A DNA stretch of 64,000 bases from a bacterium (GTDB lineage Bacteria; Acidobacteriota; Thermoanaerobaculia; Multivoradales; JAHEKO01), in assembly GCA_024224155.1 (NCBI GenBank), contig JAAENP010000005.1, positions 1-64,000 on the forward strand, given 5' to 3'. Made by a program: the position numbers and the translations under genes. Below are positions 1 through 8,740 of this stretch, piece after piece. Every line of letters begins with the position of its first letter. Positions within the stretch are counted from its first letter, which is position 1. Below the pieces are notes generated by a model. That model saw nothing but the letters and a program-made list of their open reading frames with translations. It made no database searches and was not told the DNA's origin.

Positions 1-170
1 AGACCGATCTCGAGACCTCCGAGGCGGCGTTTCTCGCGTCGGAAGACCTCGCCGCCCATCGCTTCGAGTTGGCCCACGACGACCCGGTGGCCGGTCGCAA
101 CTTCGACAGCTTCGTCCCCGCGGGCTTCGAGCGCGCGTTCTTGGAAGCACAGGGCGAGCTGCCGGATTGA
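1..170 (+). CDS. C-terminal fragment of an unrecognised protein
   Basis: The frame is open from position 3 to a TGA at 168-170 and gives the last 55 residues of a protein whose start lies before the window. The tail is acidic and ends AQGELPD; no motif or family was recognised. Its stop overlaps the TTG start of the next gene (TTGA), so the two are probably translationally coupled in one operon. Coding potential is supported by the codon pattern (G/C third positions) and by this tight overlap. Confidence 0.6.
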   Translation, partial: TDLETSEAAFLASEDLAAHRFELAHDDPVAGRNFDSFVPAGFERAFLEAQGELPD

Positions 171-649
171 ACCCCGGCGTCCAGGATCACCGGGTCAGCG
201 TCGCCCTGAGCGCCGAGCAGAGCCTCGAAGCCGTCGAGCGGGCCGCCGAGCTCTGGGGCGCCCAGTGGAACCGCCTCGGCACCGGGGGTCGACTCGAGAT
301 CCCGGTCCATGCCGGCGTTCGCCACGGGATCGTCACCGGGCGTCTGTGGACCGAGCCCGAGCGCGACGGCACCTCGGTCGTGGTTCGAGTCGAGTCCAGT
401 CACTACTCACTCAAGAAGGGCGCCGTTTCGATTCTCGCCGTCGGCGCCCTGGGAGCTCTGGCGCTGACCCTCTGGCCGCTCTATCCGCCCCTTCTGGCGG
501 TCGCTCCGCTGGCCCTGGTGTTCGCCTTCGTGGCCTGGCTGGTCATCGCCTCCCGCCTCCAGAGCGCGGGCGTTGAGGATTTCCTCAAGATGGTGGCGTC
601 GGCCGGAGACGAGGACCGGCCGGGAGAGCCCAGCCGGCCGCCGGACTAA
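167..649 (+). CDS. Small membrane protein of unknown function
   Basis: A 160-residue protein starting at TTG, overlapping the previous stop by TTGA. The first 85 residues look soluble. Residues about 85-130 form two closely spaced hydrophobic segments (around AVGALGALALTLWPLY and LAVAPLALVFAFVAWLVIA), so it is probably a hairpin inner-membrane protein with a cytoplasmic or periplasmic N-terminal domain. The last 30 residues are charged. No family was recognised. It lies just upstream of tmRNA and probably forms an operon with the truncated gene before it. Confidence 0.6.
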   Translation: MNPGVQDHRVSVALSAEQSLEAVERAAELWGAQWNRLGTGGRLEIPVHAGVRHGIVTGRLWTEPERDGTSVVVRVESSHYSLKKGAVSILAVGALGALALTLWPLYPPLLAVAPLALVFAFVAWLVIASRLQSAGVEDFLKMVASAGDEDRPGEPSRPPD

Positions 650-726
650 ACGAGCCCAGGCCCGAGATCCGGGAATCTCAGTCGACTGCCGGCCGTTATA
701 CTGGGTGAGGTTCTTTGATTCCCTAT

Positions 727-1079
727 GGGGGCGCTCCGGTTTCGACGGGGAACAGGGCGGTTCCGTAACTGCGTGTCGAGGTTTCCGCTCGTTAAAACGG
801 AAAACCATAGTTGCCAACGATAATTTGGCATTGGCTGCTTAGACGCTAGCCACGCTCTCGCCGAGGCCTTGATTCACGGCACCGGCGAAGAGCGACACTG
901 AAGTGGATCGAAAGGTGCGTGAGGCCTCGGAGCGTACCTGGATAATTTTCGGGGCTGGCCCTTGCGGCGGTGGCCGTCAGCCTAACCGCTCGGGCGAGAC
1001 TTCAAATCGACGGCTACTCACGTAGACGTTGCGGGGACGCGTTCTTCGGACGTGGGTTCGAGTCCCACCGCCTCCACCA
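727..1079 (+). ncRNA. ssrA: tmRNA (transfer-messenger RNA)
   Basis: The 5' end GGGGGCG pairs with CGCCTCC near the 3' end (one G-U pair) to make the tRNA-like acceptor stem, and the gene ends in an encoded CCA at 1077-1079. The T-arm GTGGGTTCGAGTCCCAC lies just before it, and the 5' domain has the usual TTCGACGGGG segment. The internal reading frame encodes a short Ala-rich tag. Length 353 nt is normal. tmRNA rescues stalled ribosomes together with SmpB and tags the nascent chain for proteolysis. A possible -10 box TATACT lies at 697-702, but no convincing -35 was seen. Confidence 0.95.
813..842 (+). other. tmRNA proteolysis-tag reading frame
   Basis: After the TAGTT sequence that precedes the resume codon, GCC opens the frame ANDNLALAA followed by TAG. 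With the alanine carried by tmRNA itself the appended tag would be AANDNLALAA. The ending LAA is the signal read by ClpXP-type proteases. The resume position was set by alignment with the E. coli pattern TAGTC-GCA. Confidence 0.85.
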
Positions 1080-1092
1080 ATTCGCGAACAAC

Positions 1093-1125
1093 GAGCCGGG
1101 CTTACACGCCCGGCTCATTCTCTCT
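1093..1125 (+). terminator. Probable intrinsic terminator of tmRNA
   Basis: A perfect 9-bp stem GAGCCGGGC / GCCCGGCTC with a 6-nt loop (1093-1116) is followed by the pyrimidine-rich ATTCTCTCT. It starts 13 nt after the mature 3' end of tmRNA. The right arm overlaps the stop codon of the convergent DUF885 gene, so the hairpin also lies in that gene's 3' end. Confidence 0.7.
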
Positions 1126-2836
1126 GCTCTTCGATCCAGGCTTCGACCCGCCGCTCCAAGATATCGAGCGGCATCGCGCCCTCGCCCAAAACGACTTCAT
1201 GAAAGCCGCGCAGGTCGAAGCGCCTGCCCAGCCGCTTCTCGGCTCGCGCGCGCAGCTCCGAAATACGGAGCTCTCCTACTTTGTACGCCAGGGCTTGCCC
1301 CGGCCAGGCGATATAGCGATCGACTTCACGCTCGCTGCCGAGATAGTCGATGGCGCGCTTCCGGCTCCAGCCCAACGCGTGGAGACCCGTATCCACCACC
1401 AACCGCCGCGCGCGAAACAGCTCCGAGCGCAGAGCGCGGAGCTTCTGGTCGCGGGTCCGGTAGAGGCCGAGGTCCTCTCCGAGGCTCTCCGCATAGAGCG
1501 CCCAGCCCTCGCTGTACGCGGTGACGTGCCCGAACCGGCGGAAGCGAGGCAGACGCTCGAGCTCGCGCTGCAGCGAGATCTGGAAGTGGTGCCCCGGAAT
1601 GGCCTCGTGCAGAAACAGAGCTTCGCTGGCCGCGCCCCGGGTCTCCGCATCGGCGTTGACGTAGAAGCGTCCGCGGCGCGACCCGTCGGGCGTACCGGCG
1701 ACGTAGGACGCTCCGGGCGCCGAGCGGCGGCGGAACGCTTCCACGGGACGGATCTCGAAATCCGCTTCGGGAACAGTAGAGAACAACTCGCCGAGCCGGG
1801 GCTCGACGCGCTGTCGCAGCGCCCGGTAGCCGTCCAGCAAGCGTCCGCTGCCGGTGTCACCGGTGCCGGGCGTCGCGGCCCAGGGCCGGCCTTGGATCCG
1901 CCGGATCTCGGTGGTAATGCGCGCCACCTCCCGCCGGCCGATGCTGTGGACCTCCTCGGGTGTCAGCTCGGTCGTGGTCTCGGCGCGAACCCGAGACGCG
2001 TACCAGTCGAGGCCGCCGGGAAGATCCGACAGGCCGACCGAATCGCGGCAATGCGGCAGGTACTCGGCAATCAGAAAATCGCGCAGGCGCGCGTACCCCG
2101 GCACTACCTGATCGCGAATGGCCGCCAGATAGGCGGCCTCGAGCCGCTCGCGCTCCGGACCTGTGATCGCCGCCGGCATCCGCTCGATCGGGCCGTAGAA
2201 AACGCTCTCCCGCGGATCTTCGACGACCTGAGTCGCCACGAGCGGCAGCACCCGCTCGATCACGATCCGAGGCTGCACTACGCCCGCTTCGAGCCCCGTG
2301 CGCATATTGTCGATCGCCTGTTCGACCCACGGTCTCCAGCCGTCGAGGCGTGCGAGCCAGTTGTCGTAATCCCTTGCCGTCAGAAAAGGCTGCACCGAGC
2401 CGCCGCCGAGCACCGCCAGCACCACCGGCAGACTCTGCAGGTGATCGACCGGCAGCAAGTGGTCCGGAAAACCGAGAGCCTCGATGGCTTGCCTGCGGCC
2501 GTACCTGAAAAGCTCGAGCGTCAGTCGATCGGCTGAGTCCAGGGCCGCTTGATCGATGGCTTCGACCTGCGCCAAGAAGCGTCTCTCGAGATCCAGCTCC
2601 CGCGCGCGGTGCACTGGCGCGATATCGATCGTCAGCCGATCATCGAAGCGATGGTCCCCGTTATAGGTCGCGACCAGAGGGTTGAGCTCGAGCGACTTCT
2701 CGTAATACTGCTCGACGAGTTGATTCAGCCGGATCGACGGATCGTCTCCGGCTCTCAAGGCCACCGGCAAGAGAACAGCGCCGACAACCAGCTTCAAGAA
2801 CCGACGACCGAAGCTCGGCCGCAAGACCACCATCAT
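1115..2836 (-). CDS. DUF885 family zinc peptidase-like protein, exported
   Basis: 573 residues. The N-terminus (MMVVLRPSFG... LVVGAVLLPVALRAG) is a signal peptide, so the mature protein is probably periplasmic. The DUF885 signature HExxPGHH lies at residues 410-417 (HEAIPGHH) followed by FQISLQREL, and SEGWALYAE lies about 30 residues later; both are typical of this family of putative metallopeptidases. Substrate unknown. It stands alone, converging on tmRNA. On the coding strand GATAAT lies 8 nt before the ATG, so its transcript may be nearly leaderless. Confidence 0.85.
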   Translation of the reverse strand: MMVVLRPSFGRRFLKLVVGAVLLPVALRAGDDPSIRLNQLVEQYYEKSLELNPLVATYNGDHRFDDRLTIDIAPVHRARELDLERRFLAQVEAIDQAALDSADRLTLELFRYGRRQAIEALGFPDHLLPVDHLQSLPVVLAVLGGGSVQPFLTARDYDNWLARLDGWRPWVEQAIDNMRTGLEAGVVQPRIVIERVLPLVATQVVEDPRESVFYGPIERMPAAITGPERERLEAAYLAAIRDQVVPGYARLRDFLIAEYLPHCRDSVGLSDLPGGLDWYASRVRAETTTELTPEEVHSIGRREVARITTEIRRIQGRPWAATPGTGDTGSGRLLDGYRALRQRVEPRLGELFSTVPEADFEIRPVEAFRRRSAPGASYVAGTPDGSRRGRFYVNADAETRGAASEALFLHEAIPGHHFQISLQRELERLPRFRRFGHVTAYSEGWALYAESLGEDLGLYRTRDQKLRALRSELFRARRLVVDTGLHALGWSRKRAIDYLGSEREVDRYIAWPGQALAYKVGELRISELRARAEKRLGRRFDLRGFHEVVLGEGAMPLDILERRVEAWIEEQRE

Positions 2837-2986
2837 GGAGGACCATTATCGCAACCTAGAAGAGACTCGAATCCATGGCCGTGATGTCTGCAGCACTTCG
2901 GCCGGCACGGGTTTGAATCCCGTACGGTCTGCCTAACCTTCAGTCACCAACCCCCACGCGCGCGGGACGCGCCCTCCGGCCTCTCG

Positions 2987-4840
2987 CTACTCCACCTCGC
3001 AGAAGCAATACGCGTACATGCCGAAGGGGTCGTCGAAACCGGCCAGGGCGTTCGCGTACTCCTCCAGAGTGCCCAGAGCCAGCTTCTCGAGTGACGAGCG
3101 TTCGGTCCGGCCGGCGGCCTGGAAGCGATCGGCTACTTTCGATAGAACGTCGGCGAGGATGCGGTCCTTCCAGTCGAGCTCTTTTTCGACGTACTCGACC
3201 GAGTAGTCATCGCCGAGCTCGGCGAGCTCGGCGGCCGAAGCGATCGCCTCATCCAGACCGCCGAGCTTGTCGACCAGACCGATCTCGTGGGCGTCGACGC
3301 CGCTCCAGACTCGGCCTCGAGCAATCTTGTCGACTTCCTCCGTCGTCATGTCACGCGCCTCTGCCACGCGTTCGAGGAAGTCTCTGTAACCCTTCTCGAC
3401 CACCTGGGTTGCGACCTCTATGACGCGCGGGTCCAGGGCCCGGTCCGGCCGGCCCTGACCGGCGATCCAGGTCGTGCCGACGCCGTCGATCCGAGTGCCG
3501 AGATGCTTGGCCAGAGGCTTCTGAAAGGTCGGCAACATGCCGAAAATGCCGATCGAGCCGGTGATCGTGTTGGGGTTCGCCCAGATCTCGTCCGAGGCCG
3601 TCGAGATCCAGTAGCCACCCGAGGCGGCGACGCCGGCCATCGAGACCACGACCTTCTTGCCGGCCTCGCGGGCGAGTACGAACTCCTGTCGAATGAGCTC
3701 GGAGGCGAAGGCGCTGCCGCCGCCCGAGTCGACCCGGAGCACGACCGCCTTGACGTCCTCGTCGTTGCGAGCCCGGCGAATCAGGGCCGCCGTCGAGTCG
3801 CCGCCGATGGTTCCCGGAGGTTGGTTGCCGTTGAGAATCGAGCCCTTGGCAACCACCACGGCGACCTTGCCGCTCTTGCCCTTCTTGAGGTCCGGGCCCA
3901 CCACTTCCAGATAGTCGGCGTGACCGATGCGATGGAAGCTCTGGTCTTCCTCGTCCTCTCCGACCAGCTCGATCATGCGCTGGCGAAGCAGGTCCCGCCC
4001 GCCGACGTGGTCCACCAGACCGCTGTCGAGCGCCAGCTGGGCGATGTCGCCGTCGGCCTCGGCCAGGTGCGCGTTCAGGTTGTCGACACCTTCGGTCAAC
4101 GTCTCCGGGGTCAGGCCCCGCCCGACGGCGACGTCCGCCAGATAGGAGCTCCAAAGATCCCCCAGCCACTCGAGGTTCGCTTCCTTGGCCTCATCCGACA
4201 TGCTGTCTCTCAGGAAGGGCTCGACCGCGGACTTGAACTCGCCCACCCGGACGATGTTGCTGTCGACCTCGAGCCGTTCGAGACCCTCCCGGTGGTAGGC
4301 GCGAAATCGCCCGCAACCGTCCAGCAGAACGACTCCCATGTCGGCGAGGTAGATCTCGTCAGCCGTCGAAGCCAGGTAGTACTGCGTCTTCAGATACATG
4401 TCCGCGGTTGCGATCACCGGCTTCTCGGACTCTTTGAACTCCTCGATGGCGGCCTTCAGGTCCTGCAGCATGGCGGGTCGGGCGCCGGTCAGGCTGTTGA
4501 GGTCAAGCAGCAGGGCCTTGACTCGCTCATCGTCTTTCGCCGCTCGAATCGTCCGCACGAGATCCCGGCCGAGAGTCTCGGGCCGGGCAGAGCCGGTGAG
4601 CTTGCCCTTGGCGAGCTCGATCGAGTCGCCGGCGAGCTGCTCGACGATCTGGCCCTTGGGGGCGATCACGAGAGCGGTGGAGTCGCGGACCTTGGGCTTG
4701 TCGGAGCGCAAGGCGACGACCAGGACCGCGACCACGAGCGCGACAAAGAGCACGTCCATCGTGAACCGCCGCGCCCTGCCGACGCCACGCCAGGCGCCTA
4801 CCAGAATGCTTCGCAGGCCGTTTCTGTTTACTTTCTTCAT
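2987..4840 (-). CDS. sppA: Signal peptide peptidase SppA, long (67K) type
   Basis: 617 residues, the length of the two-domain 67K SppA. One N-terminal membrane anchor (about residues 28-46) is followed by two ClpP-like domains. The catalytic dyad is complete: Lys203 in VGEFKSAVEPF in the N-domain and Ser407 in AGVAASGGYWIS in the C-domain. SppA degrades leftover signal peptides in the cytoplasmic membrane. It is divergent from the broken cytochrome gene, sharing a 127-bp intergenic region. A purine-rich GGGAGAGA precedes the ATG. Confidence 0.95.
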   Translation of the reverse strand: MKKVNRNGLRSILVGAWRGVGRARRFTMDVLFVALVVAVLVVALRSDKPKVRDSTALVIAPKGQIVEQLAGDSIELAKGKLTGSARPETLGRDLVRTIRAAKDDERVKALLLDLNSLTGARPAMLQDLKAAIEEFKESEKPVIATADMYLKTQYYLASTADEIYLADMGVVLLDGCGRFRAYHREGLERLEVDSNIVRVGEFKSAVEPFLRDSMSDEAKEANLEWLGDLWSSYLADVAVGRGLTPETLTEGVDNLNAHLAEADGDIAQLALDSGLVDHVGGRDLLRQRMIELVGEDEEDQSFHRIGHADYLEVVGPDLKKGKSGKVAVVVAKGSILNGNQPPGTIGGDSTAALIRRARNDEDVKAVVLRVDSGGGSAFASELIRQEFVLAREAGKKVVVSMAGVAASGGYWISTASDEIWANPNTITGSIGIFGMLPTFQKPLAKHLGTRIDGVGTTWIAGQGRPDRALDPRVIEVATQVVEKGYRDFLERVAEARDMTTEEVDKIARGRVWSGVDAHEIGLVDKLGGLDEAIASAAELAELGDDYSVEYVEKELDWKDRILADVLSKVADRFQAAGRTERSSLEKLALGTLEEYANALAGFDDPFGMYAYCFCEVE

Positions 4841-4967
4841 GACGGTCTCTCCCGGAGTAAGTGCGGCCCGTGCCCGCGTGTGTACCTACGGAGGCTCTCT
4901 CGGCCTCCAAGGTTCAATACGGTACCAGGCGCGGACTGTTCCAAGCCCTCTGCTAACGTCCCGGGCC

Positions 4968-5867
4968 ATGTCTGTCGCTCGGCGCCCAGTCGCCCCGGCC
5001 GTGTTGCTTTCGGCGCTGTTGGCGCTCCTCGCCGCCCCGGGAGCTCGCGCGAGCTCGGAACCGGACGTTTCACTCGACCGCGGCAAGAAAGTCCACAGGA
5101 ACCACTGCCTCGAGTGTCACGGCAAAGACGGCCGGGGCGACGGCGAGAGGGCCCGGCGGCTCGGCTTCAAGCCGCGTGATTTCACTCTGGGCTCGTTCAA
5201 GTGCCGGTGCACTCCGAGCGGCAGCCTGCCCACCGACGAGGACCTGCTGCGGGTCGTCACGCGCGGCCTTCCCGGAACCCCCATGAAGGGCTACGAGGAG
5301 GCGATTTCCGAAGTCGATCGGCGAAGCGTGGTCGAATACGTCAAGAGCCTGTCTCCGGCCTTCGCCGACCAACCGACGCCGCAGTGCCTCGAGGTGCCGA
5401 CGCCGGAGCCCTCGAGCGATCAAAGCGTGGCCGAGGGCCGGCAGGTCTACCGGCTGCTGAGATGCTAGACCTGTCACGGCGTCGAGGGTCGCGGCGACGG
5501 GCCGGCGGCGAAGACGCTGCTCGACGATTGGGGCAATCGGATCCGCGTCTACAACTTCACCCGGCCCGGGCGATTCAAGTGCGGCGGGGAGGACCGGGAT
5601 CTCTATCGCTTCTTGCACACTGGGCTGGCGGGCTCGCCCATGCCCTCGTACTCGACCGCCCTCGTGTTCTCACGCGAGAGCGCCGGCAACCTCGACGGAT
5701 TGAGCGGGGCCTTCTGTGCCGCCGAGCTCGAGGAGCTCGGAAGGTACCTCGACGAACAGCCAGACTCGGTTGCGCTCGGCTCGATGACCGACGGCGAGAG
5801 CCGGGCCTTGAGCGACCATCGCGCCTGGGCGCTGATTCACTTTCTGCGCTCCCTGGTCGCTCCCTGA
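4968..5867 (+). pseudogene. Diheme cytochrome c with an in-frame amber codon in heme motif 2
   Basis: The ATG at 4968 opens a signal peptide (VLLSALLALLAAPGARA) and a c-type domain with heme motif CLECH and a GTPMKGY methionine ligand region. At 5466-5468 a TAG interrupts the frame inside the second heme motif: the codons read Cys-TAG-Thr-Cys-His. The same frame then runs open to 5867, giving a second domain with GSPMPSY. Upstream and downstream parts are clearly homologous repeats (each has RGDG and an FKC motif). Either a single point mutation has inactivated the gene, the base is a sequencing error, or the amber codon is read through. If terminated, a monoheme 166-residue product results. 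Confidence 0.8.
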
Positions 5868-5956
5868 GCGGTCCCCTGCCGGCGCCAGACTCCTCTCGCG
5901 ATGAACCCAAACCGCTCGCTCCACTGGTAGGCTTCGCCGAGGGAGAAGGAAGCACG

Positions 5957-8197
5957 ATGAAGCAAAAGCAGGAACTCCAAACGCTCGTTCTCGCGGCCGC
6001 GATGATTCTCATCGTTGGCTGCGCGAGCCAACCCGTGAGCACCCCGCAAGCCATGAACACCTCCGCCGTCTCCGAGCCCGAGATCGACTCCGAATCGAAG
6101 CTCGAGCAAGCCGAAAACCCCCTGCTGGAAGAGTGGACCGGTCCCTACGGAGGCGTGCCGGCATTCGATCGGATGAAGATCGAGGACCTGAAGCCCGCGC
6201 TTCGAACCGGCATGGCGATGAACCTGGAAGAGATCGACGCGATCGCCGCCAACCCCGAGCCGCCGACTTTCGAGAACACCATCGTCGCCCTGGAAAGCTC
6301 GGGCCGCAATACCGGGAGGATCCTAAGCTACTGGGGAATCTGGCGATCGAACCGATCGACACCGGAATCACGGGCGGTGCAGCAGGAGATGGCTCCCGAG
6401 CTCGCCCAGTTCCGTTCCAAGATCACCCAGAACGCAACTCTCTTCGAGCGCATCAAGTCGGTCTACGAAAGCGACGAGATGAAGGCGCTGCGTCCGGACC
6501 AGCAGCGCTTGGTGTGGCTCGTCTACGACGGCTTCGCGCGCAACGGCGCGACCCTCGACGACGAGGCCAAGGAGCGCTATGCGGCGATCAACCAGGAACT
6601 GGCCGAGCTTCATTCGAAGTTCTCGAACAATGTGCTGGCCGACGAGGAAGGCTACGCCGAGTATCTAGCCGAGGACCAGCTGAGCGGCCTGTCCGACTCC
6701 TTCGTCAAAGCCGCGGCGGCAGCCGCGGCAGAGCGTGGCCACGAGGGCAAATACGCGATCACCAACACCCGGTCATCGATGGATCCGTTCCTGACCTTCT
6801 CCGACGAGCGTGACCTGCGCGAGAAGGTCTGGCGGACCTACTACTCCCGTGGCGACAACGGGGACGAGCACGACAACAACGCCCTAATTCCCGAGATCCT
6901 GCGACTGCGTCGCGAGCGCGTTCAGCTTCTCGGTCATGCCAGCTACGCCGACTGGCGACTCGAGAACCGAATGGCCAAGACCCCGGAGCAAGCGCTCGAG
7001 TTGATGGAAACGGTTTGGCCGGCAGCGCTCGCGCGGGTCGGCGAAGAGGTCGCCGACATGCAGGCGATTGCCGACGCCGAAGGCGCCGGTATCACCATCG
7101 AGCCCTGGGACTATCGCTACTACGCCGAGAAGGTCCGCAAGGCGAAATACGATCTCGACTCCGACGAGGTCAAGCAGTACCTACAGCTCGACAAACTGCG
7201 CGCGGCCATGTTCTTTGTCGCCGGCGAGCTGTTCGATTTCACCTTCAACCCGGTTCCGGAAGGTTCCGTGCCCGTCTTTCACGAGGACGTCAAGGTTTGG
7301 GAGGTCTCCAAGAAGACCTCGGGCGGTCTCGTCGGGCTCTGGTATCTCGACCCCTACGCGCGCACCGGCAAGCGTTCGGGCGCCTGGGCCACGACCTATC
7401 GCGGCCACGAGACCTTCGACGGCAAGAAGACCGTCCTCGGCTCCAACAACTCGAACTTCATCAAGGGCGCGCCCGGAGAGGCCGTGCTGGTTTCATGGGA
7501 CGACGCTTCGACCCTGTTCCATGAGTTCGGCCATGCCCTGCACTATCTCTCCTCCAACGTCGCCTACCCGACACTCAACGGCGGCGTTCGCGACTACACC
7601 GAGTTTCAGTCGCAGCTCTTGGAGAGATGGCTGCTGACCGACGAGGTGATCGACCGGTTTCTCGTCCATCACCAAACCGGGGAGCCGATCCCCGACGATC
7701 TGGTCGCCAAGATCAAGAAGGCCGACACGTTTAATCAGGGCTTCGCGACCACGGAGTATCTGGCCTGCGCTTTGATGGACATGAAGTACCACACGATGAA
7801 CCCGGCGGATCTCGACGTCGACGCCTTCGAGCGCGCGGCCCTCGGCGAGCTCGAGATGCCGAATGAGATTCCGATGCGCCATCGAACGCCGCATTTCGGC
7901 CACATCTTCAACAACGAGAACTACGCCGCCGGTTACTACGGTTACATATGGGCCGATGTCCTGACGGCCGACGCGGCCGAGGCGTTCCAGGAGGCTCCGG
8001 GCGGTTTCTACGACAAGGCGCTCGCCAAGAAGCTCGTCGAGCAACTGTTCGCGGTGCGCAATGCCGTCGACCCGGCGGAGGCCTACCGTGCCTTTCGCGG
8101 CCGTGACCCGGAGATGGAAGCCCTGATGCGAGATCGCGGATTCCCCGTACCGGCGAGGGAGGGTTCAGCGGTGGAGGGCTCCGGCGCGGGCGAGTAG
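5957..8197 (+). CDS. M3 family peptidyl-dipeptidase (Dcp-like), lipoprotein
   Basis: 746 residues starting at the ATG behind a strong GGGAGAAGGA site. The N-terminus ends in the lipobox LIVGC, so it is probably a periplasmic lipoprotein. The thermolysin-like zinc motif HEFGH is at residues 522-526, in the M3 context FHEFGHALHYLSSN, with the third ligand region (FNQGFATTEYLACALMDM) downstream. The full-length architecture matches Dcp, which removes C-terminal dipeptides; oligopeptidase A (PrlC) is the alternative but is cytoplasmic. It follows the cytochrome pseudogene by 89 bp and is read in the same direction. Confidence 0.9.
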   Translation: MKQKQELQTLVLAAAMILIVGCASQPVSTPQAMNTSAVSEPEIDSESKLEQAENPLLEEWTGPYGGVPAFDRMKIEDLKPALRTGMAMNLEEIDAIAANPEPPTFENTIVALESSGRNTGRILSYWGIWRSNRSTPESRAVQQEMAPELAQFRSKITQNATLFERIKSVYESDEMKALRPDQQRLVWLVYDGFARNGATLDDEAKERYAAINQELAELHSKFSNNVLADEEGYAEYLAEDQLSGLSDSFVKAAAAAAAERGHEGKYAITNTRSSMDPFLTFSDERDLREKVWRTYYSRGDNGDEHDNNALIPEILRLRRERVQLLGHASYADWRLENRMAKTPEQALELMETVWPAALARVGEEVADMQAIADAEGAGITIEPWDYRYYAEKVRKAKYDLDSDEVKQYLQLDKLRAAMFFVAGELFDFTFNPVPEGSVPVFHEDVKVWEVSKKTSGGLVGLWYLDPYARTGKRSGAWATTYRGHETFDGKKTVLGSNNSNFIKGAPGEAVLVSWDDASTLFHEFGHALHYLSSNVAYPTLNGGVRDYTEFQSQLLERWLLTDEVIDRFLVHHQTGEPIPDDLVAKIKKADTFNQGFATTEYLACALMDMKYHTMNPADLDVDAFERAALGELEMPNEIPMRHRTPHFGHIFNNENYAAGYYGYIWADVLTADAAEAFQEAPGGFYDKALAKKLVEQLFAVRNAVDPAEAYRAFRGRDPEMEALMRDRGFPVPAREGSAVEGSGAGE

Positions 8198-8248
8198 CTC
8201 GACGCGGGCCTCCGGGCCAATCCCAATGCCGATCTGAGCCGATCTGAG

Positions 8249-8731
8249 ATGAAAGAGAAGCACATCCGCATTCGCATCGAGCAATGCCTGGCTCTGGCCA
8301 AAGCCTCGAACTGCCCCCGGCGCAAGTTCGGCGCTCTGCTTCTCGACCCCGAGCGCAACGTCACCCTGATGGACGGCTACAACGGCGGTCCGCGCGGCGG
8401 TGGCGAGCTCTGCGGCGGCGAGGTCTGCCTGCGAGACAGTCAGGAGATCCGATCCGGGACCCACATGGAGATCGGCTGTCACCACGCCGAAATGAACGTG
8501 GTCTGCAACTGTGCCGCCTCCGGCGTGCCGACCAAGGGCGCCTGGCTGCTGATCACTGGTGAGCCCTGTATGCTGTGTGCGAAGCTCATCCACCACGCCG
8601 GCATCACGAAAGTCATCGTCGTCGGCGGCGGCTATGCCGGCAAGAACGGCGTCGGCTATCTCGCCGATCACGGAGTCGCGGTCGAGAGCGTCGAAGGTCC
8701 TCAGGACCATCGTCTGACCGCTATCACCTAG
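8249..8731 (+). CDS. Deoxycytidylate deaminase-like (ComEB family) zinc enzyme
   Basis: 160 residues with the cytidine deaminase zinc site: H79-A-E81 (CHHAEMN) and PCMLC with Cys107 and Cys110. The N-terminal region GYNGGPRG matches dCMP deaminases, which make dUMP for thymidylate synthesis. The longer Cys-containing insert (ELCGGEVCLRDSQ) between these elements is typical of dCMP/ComEB members. Substrate specificity (dCMP, dCTP or another deaminase target) cannot be fixed from sequence. It follows the M3 peptidase by 51 bp and converges on mtnA. Confidence 0.85.
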   Translation: MKEKHIRIRIEQCLALAKASNCPRRKFGALLLDPERNVTLMDGYNGGPRGGGELCGGEVCLRDSQEIRSGTHMEIGCHHAEMNVVCNCAASGVPTKGAWLLITGEPCMLCAKLIHHAGITKVIVVGGGYAGKNGVGYLADHGVAVESVEGPQDHRLTAIT

Positions 8732-8740
8732 GGGCCGGCT

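Noticed and set aside
1052-2536. A 494-codon open frame on the plus strand
   Set aside because: It is antisense to the DUF885 gene, starts inside tmRNA, and has no recognisable domain; high GC content produces such shadow frames.
2907-2934. A tRNA-like T-arm (ACGGG-TTTGAAT-CCCGT) followed by a 3'-end-like stretch
   Set aside because: No matching acceptor 5' strand, D-arm or anticodon arm could be built within 100 bp upstream, and the end reads CCT rather than CCA. At best it is a remnant.
3287-5179. A 630-codon open frame on the plus strand opposite sppA
   Set aside because: The opposite strand encodes a clear full-length SppA with its catalytic residues; the product here is low-complexity and unrelated to any family.
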